DNA of 64,000 nt from Wenzhouxiangella limi (GTDB lineage: Bacteria; Pseudomonadota; Gammaproteobacteria; Xanthomonadales; Wenzhouxiangellaceae). A program made the position numbers and the translations under genes. The notes under the pieces are model-generated. The model worked only from the letters and a program-made list of their open reading frames with translations, made no database searches and was not told the origin of the DNA. The stretch spans positions 341,266 to 405,265 of the forward strand of contig NZ_JAAGSC010000044.1 in the NCBI RefSeq assembly GCF_010499265.1, written 5' to 3'. Below are positions 46,488-54,931 of the stretch, piece after piece (position 1 is the stretch's first letter; every line of letters begins with the position of its first letter).

Positions 46488-47636
46488 TCAGGATTCTAGC
46501 AGTTCGGACAGCAGCGGGCCGCGCCAGCCTTGCAGCCAGTCAGGACGCTCACCGCGGGCAATGCGGGTCAGCTCGCGCTTGCTGGCGATCAGGGCGGGCT
46601 CGATGTTGAGCGCTTCGGCGATCCTGCGCACGGCCTGCTGGGCGTTGCCGATCCAGTCGCGCTGATCGGGGCTCAGCGCCGTCAGCGCGGCCGGGCGGTT
46701 GAAATCGCGGCTTCCATCGACGGCCAGCATCTCGACCAGTTGGTCGCGGTAGCGTCTGCGGACCGGGTCGGGCAGGGCGCGCAGGGCGTCATCCAGGCGC
46801 CCCTTGACGGCGCTTTCGGCCAGCCGCAGCAAGTCTTCGTCGCGAATTACGAAGCTGCGCGGCAGGTCGCGATCGCGGGCCGTCTGCTCGCGCCATTGCG
46901 CCAGATCCGCCAGCGCTGCGAGCGCGTCGTCCGAGAGCCGGCCGGCGCCCTTGACCCGCAGCAACGCGGGTGCCGCATCGTCGGCGCGCGCGGACTCGAC
47001 GAGGCGCGCGCAGTCCTCCAGCAGCCACGCCAGCCGGCCCGCCTTGTCCAGGCGTTCGGCCAGGTGCTGCTGCAGTCGCGGCAGCCAGATCACGTCCTGG
47101 GCGGCATAGCTGAGCAGGTCGCGGGTGAGCGGGCGCTTGCACCAGTTCGAGCGGGCTTTTCCTCCGGCCAGCTCGACGCCCAGCGTATCGGCCACCAGCT
47201 GTTCATAGCGAACCTGCAGGGGCTGGCCCAGCATGGCCGCGGCAATCTGGGTGTCGAACAGCGGATCCGGCACCGTGCCGGTCAGGATGCGGAAGATCTC
47301 CATGTCCTCGCCGACGCTGTGCAGGATCTTGATTCGTTCGCGGTCGTCGAGCAGCCCGGCCAGCGGTGCCATTTGCGGCAGCGCCACGGCATCGAGCAGC
47401 CAGACCTGGCGTCCCTCGCTGGCCTGGACCAGGCCGGGACGGGGAAAGAAGGTTCGTTCGCGCACGAATTCGGTATCCAGGCCGACGGTCGCCGCGTGCT
47501 GCCACTGGGCGCTTGCTGATTCCAGTTCGTCTGCGCGCGAGATCAGGGCCGCCTGCGATACCGCCTGATCGGCGCGTTCGCGCTCGGCCTGGGGCACCGA
47601 TTGGGCTTTGGTTGAATCAGACGGATCCAAGGTCAA
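46488..47636 (-). CDS. rnd: ribonuclease D
   Basis: 382 residues. DEDDy 3'-5' exonuclease: DEDD motif 1 in VGLDTEFVRERTF, motif 2 in ILHSVGEDMEIF, motif 3 YAAQDVIWLPRL with the Tyr. The second half contains the HRDC domains (AALADLAQWREQTARDRDLPR). Trims tRNA 3' ends. The upstream part before about residue 30 is not conserved, so a start a little downstream is possible. Its stop lies 17 bases beyond the broken tRNA-Arg copy, and the TPR gene upstream overlaps its start by 4 bases. Confidence 0.93.
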   Translation of the reverse strand: MTLDPSDSTKAQSVPQAERERADQAVSQAALISRADELESASAQWQHAATVGLDTEFVRERTFFPRPGLVQASEGRQVWLLDAVALPQMAPLAGLLDDRERIKILHSVGEDMEIFRILTGTVPDPLFDTQIAAAMLGQPLQVRYEQLVADTLGVELAGGKARSNWCKRPLTRDLLSYAAQDVIWLPRLQQHLAERLDKAGRLAWLLEDCARLVESARADDAAPALLRVKGAGRLSDDALAALADLAQWREQTARDRDLPRSFVIRDEDLLRLAESAVKGRLDDALRALPDPVRRRYRDQLVEMLAVDGSRDFNRPAALTALSPDQRDWIGNAQQAVRRIAEALNIEPALIASKRELTRIARGERPDWLQGWRGPLLSELLES

Positions 47637-48067
47637 CGCTGGGGCCCGTCCTTATCGGGGTCCTGCCCGCTGAGTTCTTCGCGGGGCGTGGGCAGATCCG
47701 CGGCGTCCAGCGAGAACTCCGCGACGCTATGGCTGGCCGCCAGCGTGCCCGGATCTACCGTGAGCAGGCCCAGGCGCCGGCCTTCCTCGAGGACCTTGGC
47801 GGCATCATCGGCATAGCCGGCCTGCATCAGGGCCTGGACCAGGTTCTTCCAGATCGCCGGATCTTCGGGCTGGCGCTGCAGGGCCTGGTGCAGGAGCCGC
47901 GCGGCATCCTCGAAGTGGCCGGTGCGATAGGCGATATCGCCGAGACGTCCATGCACCTCGGCGTGGTCCGGGTCGTCGGCCAGGATGGCGCGATAGAGCG
48001 TTTCTGCCTCGGGCAGGCGGCCGTCCTGGTGCTGTTCGATCGCTTCTTTCAGTCGCGGGTCGGGCAT
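47633..48067 (-). CDS. small TPR-repeat protein
   Basis: 144 residues. Three tetratricopeptide-like repeats cover about 1-105 (MPDPRLKEAIEQHQDGRLPE, AILADDPDHAEVHGRLGDIAY, LLHQALQRQPEDPAIWKNLV). The tail (105-144) is acidic and unordered. No signal peptide. Probably a protein-protein adaptor. It overlaps rnd by 4 bases and follows the EAL-HDOD gene by 8 bases, so the three may be one transcript. Confidence 0.82.
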   Translation of the reverse strand: MPDPRLKEAIEQHQDGRLPEAETLYRAILADDPDHAEVHGRLGDIAYRTGHFEDAARLLHQALQRQPEDPAIWKNLVQALMQAGYADDAAKVLEEGRRLGLLTVDPGTLAASHSVAEFSLDAADLPTPREELSGQDPDKDGPQR

Positions 48068-48075
48068 GGTGTTCC

Positions 48076-49347
48076 TTATTCAGTCAGGGCCAGGTACTGG
48101 TCGGTGGCCCAGGCAACGGCCTCCAGGTAACTGCGGCGCAGGTCTTTGACCGCAAACAGCCCGTCCTGGATCTGCTCCCATTCGCCGCGTTCGTAGCTGA
48201 CCACGGTCTGCAGCAGACGTCCGTAGGGGCCTTCGCGCTCGACCAGCGCGCTGACCAGGTCGTCCTCAAGGGGAAGCAGGGCGATGACCTCTTTCATGGG
48301 TGCGTCCATGAGCGCGTCGAGCAGCGAAAACAGGCCGGCGGTGAACGCCATGTCCCGGGTTTCCTTGGCCATCTCCCCGGTCATCAGTTCGCACATGCGC
48401 GCCCGGATCAGGGCCAGTCGCATGAGTTCGCTGGGACGATCATCCACGCCGGCCATGACCTGCAGCCGGGCCCAGCTGCGGATCGTCGGGATCCCCAGGT
48501 AGACAATCGCGTGCTGGATTGACTTGATCTTGACCGACAGCCCGTAATAGGCCGAATTGACGGTCCGCAGCAGCCGATAGTGCAGGGCGACGTCGTTGCG
48601 GATGATCGCTTCGAGTTCTTCGGGCGTCACGTCCGGATCCTGCAGCTGCTTGACCAGGCGCATGACGTTGATCTTGCTTTCCGGCAGCCGCTTGGCCGTC
48701 ATGGTGGTGGGACGGCACAGGAAGAACCCCTGGAAATACTTGAAGCCCAGGCGGCGGCACTGCTCGAACTGGGCCCGGGTTTCCACCGATTTGGCCACCA
48801 TGATGATGTCGTGGTCCTGAAGCTTCTTGATGATTTCGATCTGGGCCATGACATCGTGGGCGAGGATGTCGATCTTGACCAGGCGGGCGTGCTCCAGAAA
48901 GCGTTCGACGCTGTCCCGCCAGGTGAAATTGTCGAGCGCAATGGTGTAGCCGAGCATGTTCAGCTGGGCCACGGCGGCGACGGTCTCGTCGTTGACGGGC
49001 ACGTCTTCCATGATCTCGATGCCGACGTGTTCGCTGCCGAAGGGCAGGTCGGTGCCGGCGAGCAGGAACTGGTGGTCGAGATTGAAAAACGCGAGCCGAT
49101 CACCGACCAGCCGGCCGAGATCGAGTTCCATCATGGTGTTGAGCATGACCTTGGAGGTCGCGCTGGCGCCGTCGGTGTCGAGATCGGCGCGGTTTTGACG
49201 GGAGTCACGAAACAGCAGTTCGTAGCCGTAAATCCCCTGCTCGTCGTCGAAGATGGGCTGACGAGCCAGATAGATCAGGGCCTCGGGGCCGTTCTCGTGG
49301 TCAGCGGGCTCGCCGGGGGGCGTTGCCGCCGGATACTTTGTCATCAT
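48076..49347 (-). CDS. EAL-HDOD signalling protein with degenerate EAL
   Basis: 423 residues. The N-terminal EAL-like domain (about 25-215) has YELLF at the EAL position and ALDNFTW where DDFGTGYSS should be. The metal and base residues are lost, so it probably binds but does not hydrolyse c-di-GMP, or not even that. The C-terminal HDOD domain (about 220-410) carries NDVALHYRLLRTVNSAYYG and AIVYLGIPTIRSWARL. Such proteins (CdgJ/YuxH type) often affect motility. It lies next to the brake protein and flagellar genes, which fits. Confidence 0.88.
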   Translation of the reverse strand: MMTKYPAATPPGEPADHENGPEALIYLARQPIFDDEQGIYGYELLFRDSRQNRADLDTDGASATSKVMLNTMMELDLGRLVGDRLAFFNLDHQFLLAGTDLPFGSEHVGIEIMEDVPVNDETVAAVAQLNMLGYTIALDNFTWRDSVERFLEHARLVKIDILAHDVMAQIEIIKKLQDHDIIMVAKSVETRAQFEQCRRLGFKYFQGFFLCRPTTMTAKRLPESKINVMRLVKQLQDPDVTPEELEAIIRNDVALHYRLLRTVNSAYYGLSVKIKSIQHAIVYLGIPTIRSWARLQVMAGVDDRPSELMRLALIRARMCELMTGEMAKETRDMAFTAGLFSLLDALMDAPMKEVIALLPLEDDLVSALVEREGPYGRLLQTVVSYERGEWEQIQDGLFAVKDLRRSYLEAVAWATDQYLALTE

Positions 49348-49386
49348 TCCTGACCAGCCTGCCGTAGAAGTCGTTTTACCCTCCGA

Positions 49387-50094
49387 CTAAAGTCCCCGGC
49401 TGTGCTGGATCGATTGCCGCTCCAATTCCAGCACGAGTTTGCTCAGTCGGCGTTCCTGCACGGGCTCCAGCTCGGTGAATCGCGCGCCCAGCCGCCAGAA
49501 CCTCGTTTCGGGTAGATCGTCGAAACTCTGAACGGCCGCCTTGACGACCAGCTGCTGACCCTGCAGGTCCAGCAGGCAGTCTAGCACCTCGCCCGGGCTC
49601 AGTTGCGCCTCCGGGCCGATGAGCGCCCCGAAGCCGCCGACGGACAGGTCAACGAGTCGAGCACGATGGCGTTCGCCGGCATCCTCGAGTTCCAGCGTGA
49701 CGTCGGCCTGTCCGCCGGTCATCCGGACGCGAAAGGCCATGCGCCGCTCGTAGTGGTGTACTTCGTCGGGCCACTCGCACAGCAGCGCCGGGTAGCTGTC
49801 GTAGCGGCTGTGCAACTGCAGGCGGGTACGGAAGCGGACTTCGGTGCCGTCGAGCTGCGAGCGCACCTGCAGCGCATCGCCCGGTCGATACAGGTCGATC
49901 ACCGATGCCGGCGGTGCATCGAGATAGATGCCGCTGACCGGTTTGAGCCCGACGATGGTCGAGAGATGGCCTTCCTGGCCGTTGGGGTGCCAGAGGTTGA
50001 TCAGCGATCGGGCCTCGATCAGCCGGCGCAGCAGGGCCTGAACCCGCTTGGGTTCCCGAATCGGTTCCGGGGTGGAATCTGGTTCGGGCGTCAA
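49387..50094 (-). CDS. ycgR: YcgR-type flagellar brake protein (PilZ, c-di-GMP binding)
   Basis: 235 residues from TTG 50094, which overlaps the flgN stop (TTGA). The frame stays open further upstream, but only antisense-like sequence over flgN. N-terminal YcgR domain (about 25-120, LINLWHPNGQEGHLSTIVGL) and C-terminal PilZ domain. The PilZ c-di-GMP signature RxxxR is in YERRMAFRVRM, and DLSVGGFGA is the D/NxSxxG motif. Binding slows the motor. It follows flgN and flgM in one leftward unit. The start codon is the least certain point. Confidence 0.85.
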   Translation of the reverse strand: MTPEPDSTPEPIREPKRVQALLRRLIEARSLINLWHPNGQEGHLSTIVGLKPVSGIYLDAPPASVIDLYRPGDALQVRSQLDGTEVRFRTRLQLHSRYDSYPALLCEWPDEVHHYERRMAFRVRMTGGQADVTLELEDAGERHRARLVDLSVGGFGALIGPEAQLSPGEVLDCLLDLQGQQLVVKAAVQSFDDLPETRFWRLGARFTELEPVQERRLSKLVLELERQSIQHSRGL

Positions 50095-50582
50095 CCCGAG
50101 GCCAGCAGGCGTGAGGAAGAGGGATTGCTGGTCCGGCCGTCGGGGCCGTAGACTCCGCCGGTACCGGCGGGCTGCCCGTTGAGGACATCCAGGGCGCGCC
50201 GAACATAGCCCAGTCGATACTGGACGGTCAGACCGTTGCGCTCGTTGAGTTCGCGGCAGCGCTGGAGGCGCTGGCCGATGCGCTGCTGTTCGCTTTCGAG
50301 TTCGGCGCCGGGATCGCACCAGGCCAGGGCCTGCTGCATGCCGCTGTCGTTGACGTCGAACTGAAGTTCCGACAGCAGGCGGATCTGGTCGCGACCGAGA
50401 TCGTCGAGCTTGCGCAACAGGTCGGTCTTTTCCCGGGTCAGGAGGTCGAGCCGATCGGCATCACCGGATTCCAGCGCCGAGCGCTCGGATTCCAGCGTGC
50501 CGAGCAGCTCGCTTGCGCACTCGCCCTGGGTGTGCAGCAAGCGTTTCAGCGCGTCACGAAACTGTCCCGGGCCCTGAAGCAT
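50091..50582 (-). CDS. flgN: FlgN, export chaperone for FlgK and FlgL
   Basis: 163 residues, helical coiled-coil protein with FlgN features: LKRLLHTQGECASELLGTLE at the start, SALESGDADRLDLLTREKTDLL mid-protein (split by a turn), and a late NERNGLTVQYRLGYVRRAL. The last is the hook-associated-protein binding region. Five bases after flgM on the same strand. It overlaps ycgR by 4 bases. Confidence 0.87.
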   Translation of the reverse strand: MLQGPGQFRDALKRLLHTQGECASELLGTLESERSALESGDADRLDLLTREKTDLLRKLDDLGRDQIRLLSELQFDVNDSGMQQALAWCDPGAELESEQQRIGQRLQRCRELNERNGLTVQYRLGYVRRALDVLNGQPAGTGGVYGPDGRTSNPSSSRLLASG

Positions 50583-50587
50583 GCGGT

Positions 50588-50914
50588 CTAGCCTTCTCCG
50601 AGGCCGTCATCCAGGGCCAGCAAACGCTCGGCGATCTGGCGCGGATCGATTTCGTAGACACCCTCTTCGAGCGCCTGGCGCGCGGATTCGACGCGGCCGA
50701 TGTCGACGGCTTCGCCGGCTGCGGCCTCGCTGGCGAGTTCGCTCAGGCGCCGCGCCGACTCGGTCAGGCTGACCGAATCCGTCGGCTGCGTGCCCGAAGA
50801 TCTCGCTTCGGTGTCTGTCGAAGACGCTTGGCCCGGCGACGTTTCCTGCCGACCGATGCGCGAATCGGACTGGGTGTTGGGTGGCCTGATCAAGCCGTCA
50901 ATTCTTTCAGGCAT
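50588..50914 (-). CDS. flgM: FlgM, anti-sigma-28 factor
   Basis: 108 residues from ATG 50914 (MPERIDGLIRPPN). Long disordered N terminus rich in Ser, Thr, Gln. The C-terminal sigma-binding half is VSLTESARRLSELASEAA followed by VDIGRVESARQALEEGVYEI and IAERLL, the typical FlgM pattern. It holds FliA inactive until it is exported through the finished hook. A sigma-28-like element lies upstream. Confidence 0.88.
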   Translation of the reverse strand: MPERIDGLIRPPNTQSDSRIGRQETSPGQASSTDTEARSSGTQPTDSVSLTESARRLSELASEAAAGEAVDIGRVESARQALEEGVYEIDPRQIAERLLALDDGLGEG

Positions 50915-50953
50915 GGTGCCTTCTCCGCTATAAGCGTGTGTCCAGTATAAGGG

Positions 50954-50980
50954 ATAGCGACCGTCGCGCCCAATTCTTGA
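50954..50980 (-). promoter_or_regulatory. possible sigma-28 promoter of flgM
   Basis: On the minus strand TCAAGAAT, 11 bases, GTCGCTAT, compared with TAAAGTTT-N11-GCCGATAA: five of eight matches in each part, correct spacing, 40 bases before flgM. Weak but well placed. Confidence 0.35.
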
Positions 50981-51021
50981 GCCCCGGCGGTACAAAAATA
51001 TGCTTCAGGTCACGTTTCGGC

Positions 51022-51780
51022 TCAGGGCACATGAACCGCAACCTCTCCGGGGCCCCGCACGACCCCTTCCACGACTGTTTCCGACGACAGGTTTCGAACC
51101 TGGATGATATCGCCGATCTGCGCATCCTTCAGCGCTCGCCCGGGTGCGCGGATGGCGATACCGGCGCGCTCGGCCAGCAGCGTGACCTGTTCGTCCTTGC
51201 GGATCGTCGGTGGGACCGCCACCAGCGCCGGCGTGATCACGGTCCCGGCGGCCGCCGCTCGACGCAGGGTCTGACCGGTCACCCGTTCCAGGTCTTCGTA
51301 GTAGCCAAACCCCAGCGTACTGGTGTCCAGGCGCTGCATGCGAACCGCCTTTGAGTCCAGCGCCGCGCCGCGCGGGAGGCTGCGCGCCAGCACCGCGACC
51401 TCGACTTCCCGACTGACCTTGACCGGCACGTAGATCTTCCACGGCCGCTGACCGGTGCAGCGGATGCCCACGCTGGTATTGCCGCCAAGCCGGCTGCCGG
51501 CCGCGTTGAAGGCTTCCAGCGGCTGTTCGCATGCCGACAGGCGCAGCCGCCGGTCCAGCCGGCCGGCTTCGGCCACGACCCCGGGCCCTTTGGCCTCGAG
51601 CTGGGCCAGCACGAACGATTCGGCCGCCTCGCGAATGCTGTCCAGCGACTGGGTGGCTTGCTGACCGGCCGCGAGCGGGCCGATCAAAAGTAGCACTAGC
51701 GCGGCCACGGCCGCTGGCACGCACTTTGCCGGTTTCACGATGGTTGGATACTGCTTGGAAGTGGCGGTGATCGAGTTCAT
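51022..51780 (-). CDS. flgA: FlgA, periplasmic P-ring assembly chaperone
   Basis: 252 residues if started at ATG 51780. A hydrophobic signal segment follows (VAALVLLLIGPLAAGQQ). A GTG at 51738 (MKPAKCVPAAVAALVLLL) would give a more compact signal peptide. It is favoured by the sigma-54 element, whose transcription start would fall near 51783, but neither has a good Shine-Dalgarno. SAF-type domain in the C-terminal half: GRALKDAQIGDIIQVRN and a closing VVEGVVRGPGEVAVHVP, the classical FlgA end. It helps FlgI form the P ring. Divergent from flgB. Confidence 0.9.
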   Translation of the reverse strand: MNSITATSKQYPTIVKPAKCVPAAVAALVLLLIGPLAAGQQATQSLDSIREAAESFVLAQLEAKGPGVVAEAGRLDRRLRLSACEQPLEAFNAAGSRLGGNTSVGIRCTGQRPWKIYVPVKVSREVEVAVLARSLPRGAALDSKAVRMQRLDTSTLGFGYYEDLERVTGQTLRRAAAAGTVITPALVAVPPTIRKDEQVTLLAERAGIAIRAPGRALKDAQIGDIIQVRNLSSETVVEGVVRGPGEVAVHVP

Positions 51781-51793
51781 GGCCAGCAACGGC

Positions 51794-51809
51794 AGCAAAA
51801 ACGATGCCA
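51794..51809 (-). promoter_or_regulatory. sigma-54 promoter for flgA
   Basis: Minus strand TGGCATCGTTTTTGCT: GG and GC exactly 10 bases apart, matching TGGCAC-N5-TTGC in all but one position. Confidence 0.6.
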
Positions 51810-51933
51810 CCCCGTCAGCGAACGCCAAAGCGGCAAGACTTTGCCGCCCCGCTGGTGTGGCGACCCGACCGGCGGGCAGGGCATTGCCGGCCGAGGCGTG
51901 GATTGCAAGGGTTTCGGCCGATCGCCATGCAGC

Positions 51934-51949
51934 TGGCACAGACTTTGCT
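51934..51949 (+). promoter_or_regulatory. sigma-54 promoter for flgB operon
   Basis: TGGCACAGACTTTGCT: GG at 51935-51936, GC at 51947-51948, 10-base spacing, near-perfect match to TGGCACG-N4-TTGCW. The predicted start is about 33 bases before flgB. It implies RpoN and a FleQ/FlrC-type activator. Confidence 0.8.
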
Positions 51950-51993
51950 GCAGTCCTCACGACCAATTCGCGGCAAGCAAAGAGGTGCCGTCC

Positions 51994-52395
51994 ATGAGTC
52001 TGAATATCGACAAACATTTCGGGGTTCACGCCCAGGCGGTGCAGCTGCGCAGCCAGCGTAACGAGGTGCTGGCCGCCAACATCGCCAACGCCGATACCCC
52101 CGACTACAAGGCGCGCGACGTGGATTTTGACGCTGTCTTGCGTCGCACGGCCGAGTCCGGCGAGGGCCTGCGGGTCACGCACGAACGCCACATGCTGGCC
52201 AACGGCGCCGCCCCCGGGCAGGCGCCGACGGTCTATCGCGTCCCGACCCAGCCGTCGCAGGACGGCAACACGGTTGACGTCCAGCAAGAGCAGGCGGCCT
52301 TTGCCGAAAACGCCGTGCGCTACCAGGCCAGCCTGGAGTTCCTAAGCGGTCGCGTACGCGGCCTGATCACCGCCATCAAGGGTCAGAGTCAATGA
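51994..52395 (+). CDS. flgB: FlgB, proximal rod protein
   Basis: 133 residues from ATG 51994 (MSLNIDKHFGVHAQAVQLRS). The rod-protein N-terminal block is NEVLAANIANADTPDYKARD. First gene of the rightward flgBCDEFGHIJKL run, 45 bases after the sigma-54 element. The stop overlaps flgC by 4 bases. Confidence 0.95.
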   Translation: MSLNIDKHFGVHAQAVQLRSQRNEVLAANIANADTPDYKARDVDFDAVLRRTAESGEGLRVTHERHMLANGAAPGQAPTVYRVPTQPSQDGNTVDVQQEQAAFAENAVRYQASLEFLSGRVRGLITAIKGQSQ

Positions 52396-52808
52396 GTCTG
52401 TTTAAAGTCTTTGATATCGCCGGATCCGGCATGAGCGCCCAGTCGGTGCGCCTGAACACCACCGCTTCGAACCTGGCCAACGCCAACTCGGTGTCCACCA
52501 CCGAGGAAGGCGCCTACCGTTCGCGCCAGCCCCTGTTCCAGGCCGCGCTCGACCGCGCGGCCGGCGGCAACGACGCGACGGTGGGCGTGCGCGTGCTCGG
52601 CATCATGGAATCCAGTGCCGAGCCGCAGCGGCTGTTCGAGCCCGGCAACCCGCAGGCCGACGAAGAAGGTTACGTCTACAAGAGCAACGTCAATATCGCC
52701 GAGGAGATGGCCAACATGATCTCGGCCTCGCGCTCGTTCCAGAACAACATCGAAGTGCTCAACACCTCGAAGGATCTGATGATGCGCACCCTCAATCTCG
52801 GCCGATAG
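52392..52808 (+). CDS. flgC: FlgC, proximal rod protein
   Basis: 138 residues. Begins MSLFKVFDIAGSGMSAQSVR with LNTTASNLANANSVST, and ends with NMISASRSFQNNIEVLNTSK. Both terminal helices form the rod D0 domain. Coupled to flgB. Confidence 0.96.
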   Translation: MSLFKVFDIAGSGMSAQSVRLNTTASNLANANSVSTTEEGAYRSRQPLFQAALDRAAGGNDATVGVRVLGIMESSAEPQRLFEPGNPQADEEGYVYKSNVNIAEEMANMISASRSFQNNIEVLNTSKDLMMRTLNLGR

Positions 52809-52826
52809 CCAAGGAGCCCCAACCAC

Positions 52827-53498
52827 ATGGATATCAGCAGCATTTCCGGCATTCGCCAGTTCGACGACGGATCCAAGGTACCGACCAACCCGAACAATGA
52901 GCTGGGCCAGGAAGAGTTCCTGAGCCTGATGATCGCGCAGCTGCAGAACCAGGACCCGTTCAAGCCGATGGAAAACGGTGATTTCCTCGGCCAGATGGCG
53001 CAGTTCTCGACGGTCTCGGGGATCGGCGAGCTCAAGGAAAGCTTCGAGGCCACGGCCCAGTCACTGCAGGGCGGCCAGGCCTTGCAGGCGGCCTCGCTGG
53101 TCGATCGCTCGGCGCTGGTCGAAAGTGACCAGGTGGCGTTCGACGGCGAGAACCCGGTCCGTGGCGCGTTCGAAGTGCCGGGGGGTGCGACCGAAGCCCA
53201 GGTCGACATTCGCGACGGAACGGGCGCCTTGATCCAGCGGGTACCGGCGGTGATTGGCGCCGACGGCCGTGCCAGCTTTGCCTGGGACGGCTTTGACAGC
53301 GATGGCCTCCAGCGCGCGCCGGGCAGCTACTCGATCTCGGCCAGCGTGCGCGTCGGCAGCGAAATGCAGGCCGCCGACACGCTGGTCTGGGGCCGCATTG
53401 AAAGCGTCACCCTGGGCACGTCAAAAGACGGCAGCGCCCTGCTCAATATCGCGGGCCTGGGGTCCGTGCCTCTTGGCCAGGCCAAGGAAATTTCCTAA
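52827..53498 (+). CDS. flgD: FlgD, hook-cap scaffold
   Basis: 223 residues. Conserved N terminus with QEEFLSLMIAQLQNQDP and PMENGDFLGQMAQFSTVSGI. The central FlgD Ig-like/TUDOR region (about 105-205) has AFDGENPVRGAFEVPGGATE and FAWDGFDSDG. It caps the growing hook. Normal GC. Confidence 0.95.
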   Translation: MDISSISGIRQFDDGSKVPTNPNNELGQEEFLSLMIAQLQNQDPFKPMENGDFLGQMAQFSTVSGIGELKESFEATAQSLQGGQALQAASLVDRSALVESDQVAFDGENPVRGAFEVPGGATEAQVDIRDGTGALIQRVPAVIGADGRASFAWDGFDSDGLQRAPGSYSISASVRVGSEMQAADTLVWGRIESVTLGTSKDGSALLNIAGLGSVPLGQAKEIS

Positions 53499-53538
53499 AG
53501 AAACCACCGCCTACTGATTCGACAAGGAGTCAAACACC

Positions 53539-54840
53539 ATGCCTTTCCAGATTGCACTTTCCGGCCTGAACGCGGCTTCGACCAGCCTCAATACGACGGC
53601 CAACAATATCTCCAACGTCAACACCACGGGTTTCAAGAGTTCCAGGGCGAACTTCGTGGAGTTGTTCGCCACTGGGCTTCAGAACGTTCAAGAAAGTGCA
53701 ACCGGGCTTGGTGCCCGAACGTCTTCTATCCAGCAGCTGTTTTCGCAAGGCTCGCTCGAGTTTACTGATAACAATCTTGATCTGGCTCTGATCGGAGAGG
53801 GCTTTTTTACTTTGTCTGACGATCAAGGAGCGCTTTCGTATACTCGAGCCGGCAACTTTGGTGTCAATGCAGATGGGGAAATCGTGAATGATCAGGGGCT
53901 TAAATTACAAGGTTTTCCCGCCTTGGATAATGGAAGCTTTAATACTGGGGATCCACAAGATTTAGCGCTAAATACGACAAATGCAAGACCGCAAGCGACT
54001 GGAAACATAAATCTTGGGCTCAACCTACCGTCAGAAGCGCCAATCCCAAAGGATCCAAATTTTGATATTTCTGAGCCCGATTCTTATAACAGCACAACCG
54101 CTGTGACGATTTTTGACTCTTTGGGTAATGCGAAGTCAGCTTCTTATTACTTTGTTAAAGATTCTGAAAATTCATGGACGGTTTATCTTGCTATAGATGG
54201 CACGGTTGTCGAGGATCCCGCTAACCCCGGAACGGAATTAACTGCTCAGTTGGGTTTTACAAACGACGGTGAACTCGAAACTATTAACGGAAATAACATT
54301 AGCTCAGACGGGACTGAATTTTCGTTCATTGATCCAAATGCCGCGGATCCTGATAATCCAGTGAATGGGGAAGGCTTCCCGGTGCCTGGTTCGAACGATC
54401 TTTTTATAACAGCTGATTTTGCGAACGTTACCCAGTTTGGAGGTAGCTTTACTGTCAACAACCTGACGCAAGATGGGTTTGCCAGTGGGCGATTAGCGTC
54501 AATCCAGATTACCGATGAAGGCGTTGTATCAGCTCGTTTCACCAATGGAGTATCTCAACCTTTAGGTCAATTGGCGATTACCAACTTTGCCAATCCGGAA
54601 GGGCTGGAGAATGTTAGCGACACGCGTTGGGCTGAAACTGCTGATTCCGGGCAGGCACTCCGAGGTGCTGCGGGCACCGGCAACTTTGGAGAGATTCAGT
54701 CCGGTGCCATTGAGACCGCCAATGTCGATCTGGCTAAAGAACTGGTCAACATGATCACCGCGCAGCGGACCTATCAGGCCAACGCGCAGATGATCACTAC
54801 CGCTGACCAGATCACCCAGACAGTGCTGAATATCCGATGA
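53539..54840 (+). CDS. flgE: FlgE, flagellar hook protein (compositionally mosaic)
   Basis: 433 residues. Conserved ends: MPFQIALSGLNAASTSLNTT...NNISNVNTTGFKSSR at the start and ETANVDLAKELVNMITAQR plus ANAQMITTADQI at the end. The middle, from about 53760 to 54640, is markedly AT-rich: by count 21 of 60 G+C at 54121-54180 and 23 of 60 at 54061-54120. In neighbouring flgD, 53041-53100 has 45 of 60. It also uses A/T-ending codons. That segment codes for the surface-exposed D1-D2 domains. The reading frame is intact, so this is a working hook gene with a replaced or fast-changing centre. Confidence 0.95.
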   Translation: MPFQIALSGLNAASTSLNTTANNISNVNTTGFKSSRANFVELFATGLQNVQESATGLGARTSSIQQLFSQGSLEFTDNNLDLALIGEGFFTLSDDQGALSYTRAGNFGVNADGEIVNDQGLKLQGFPALDNGSFNTGDPQDLALNTTNARPQATGNINLGLNLPSEAPIPKDPNFDISEPDSYNSTTAVTIFDSLGNAKSASYYFVKDSENSWTVYLAIDGTVVEDPANPGTELTAQLGFTNDGELETINGNNISSDGTEFSFIDPNAADPDNPVNGEGFPVPGSNDLFITADFANVTQFGGSFTVNNLTQDGFASGRLASIQITDEGVVSARFTNGVSQPLGQLAITNFANPEGLENVSDTRWAETADSGQALRGAAGTGNFGEIQSGAIETANVDLAKELVNMITAQRTYQANAQMITTADQITQTVLNIR

Positions 54841-54931
54841 GCAGTAATGGCCATCCTGTCGATTGGGACAACTCCGACAGCCAGCGCGTGCACTAGCGCG
54901 CTGGTCTGACGACGCTGCAAGGAGATAAGTC

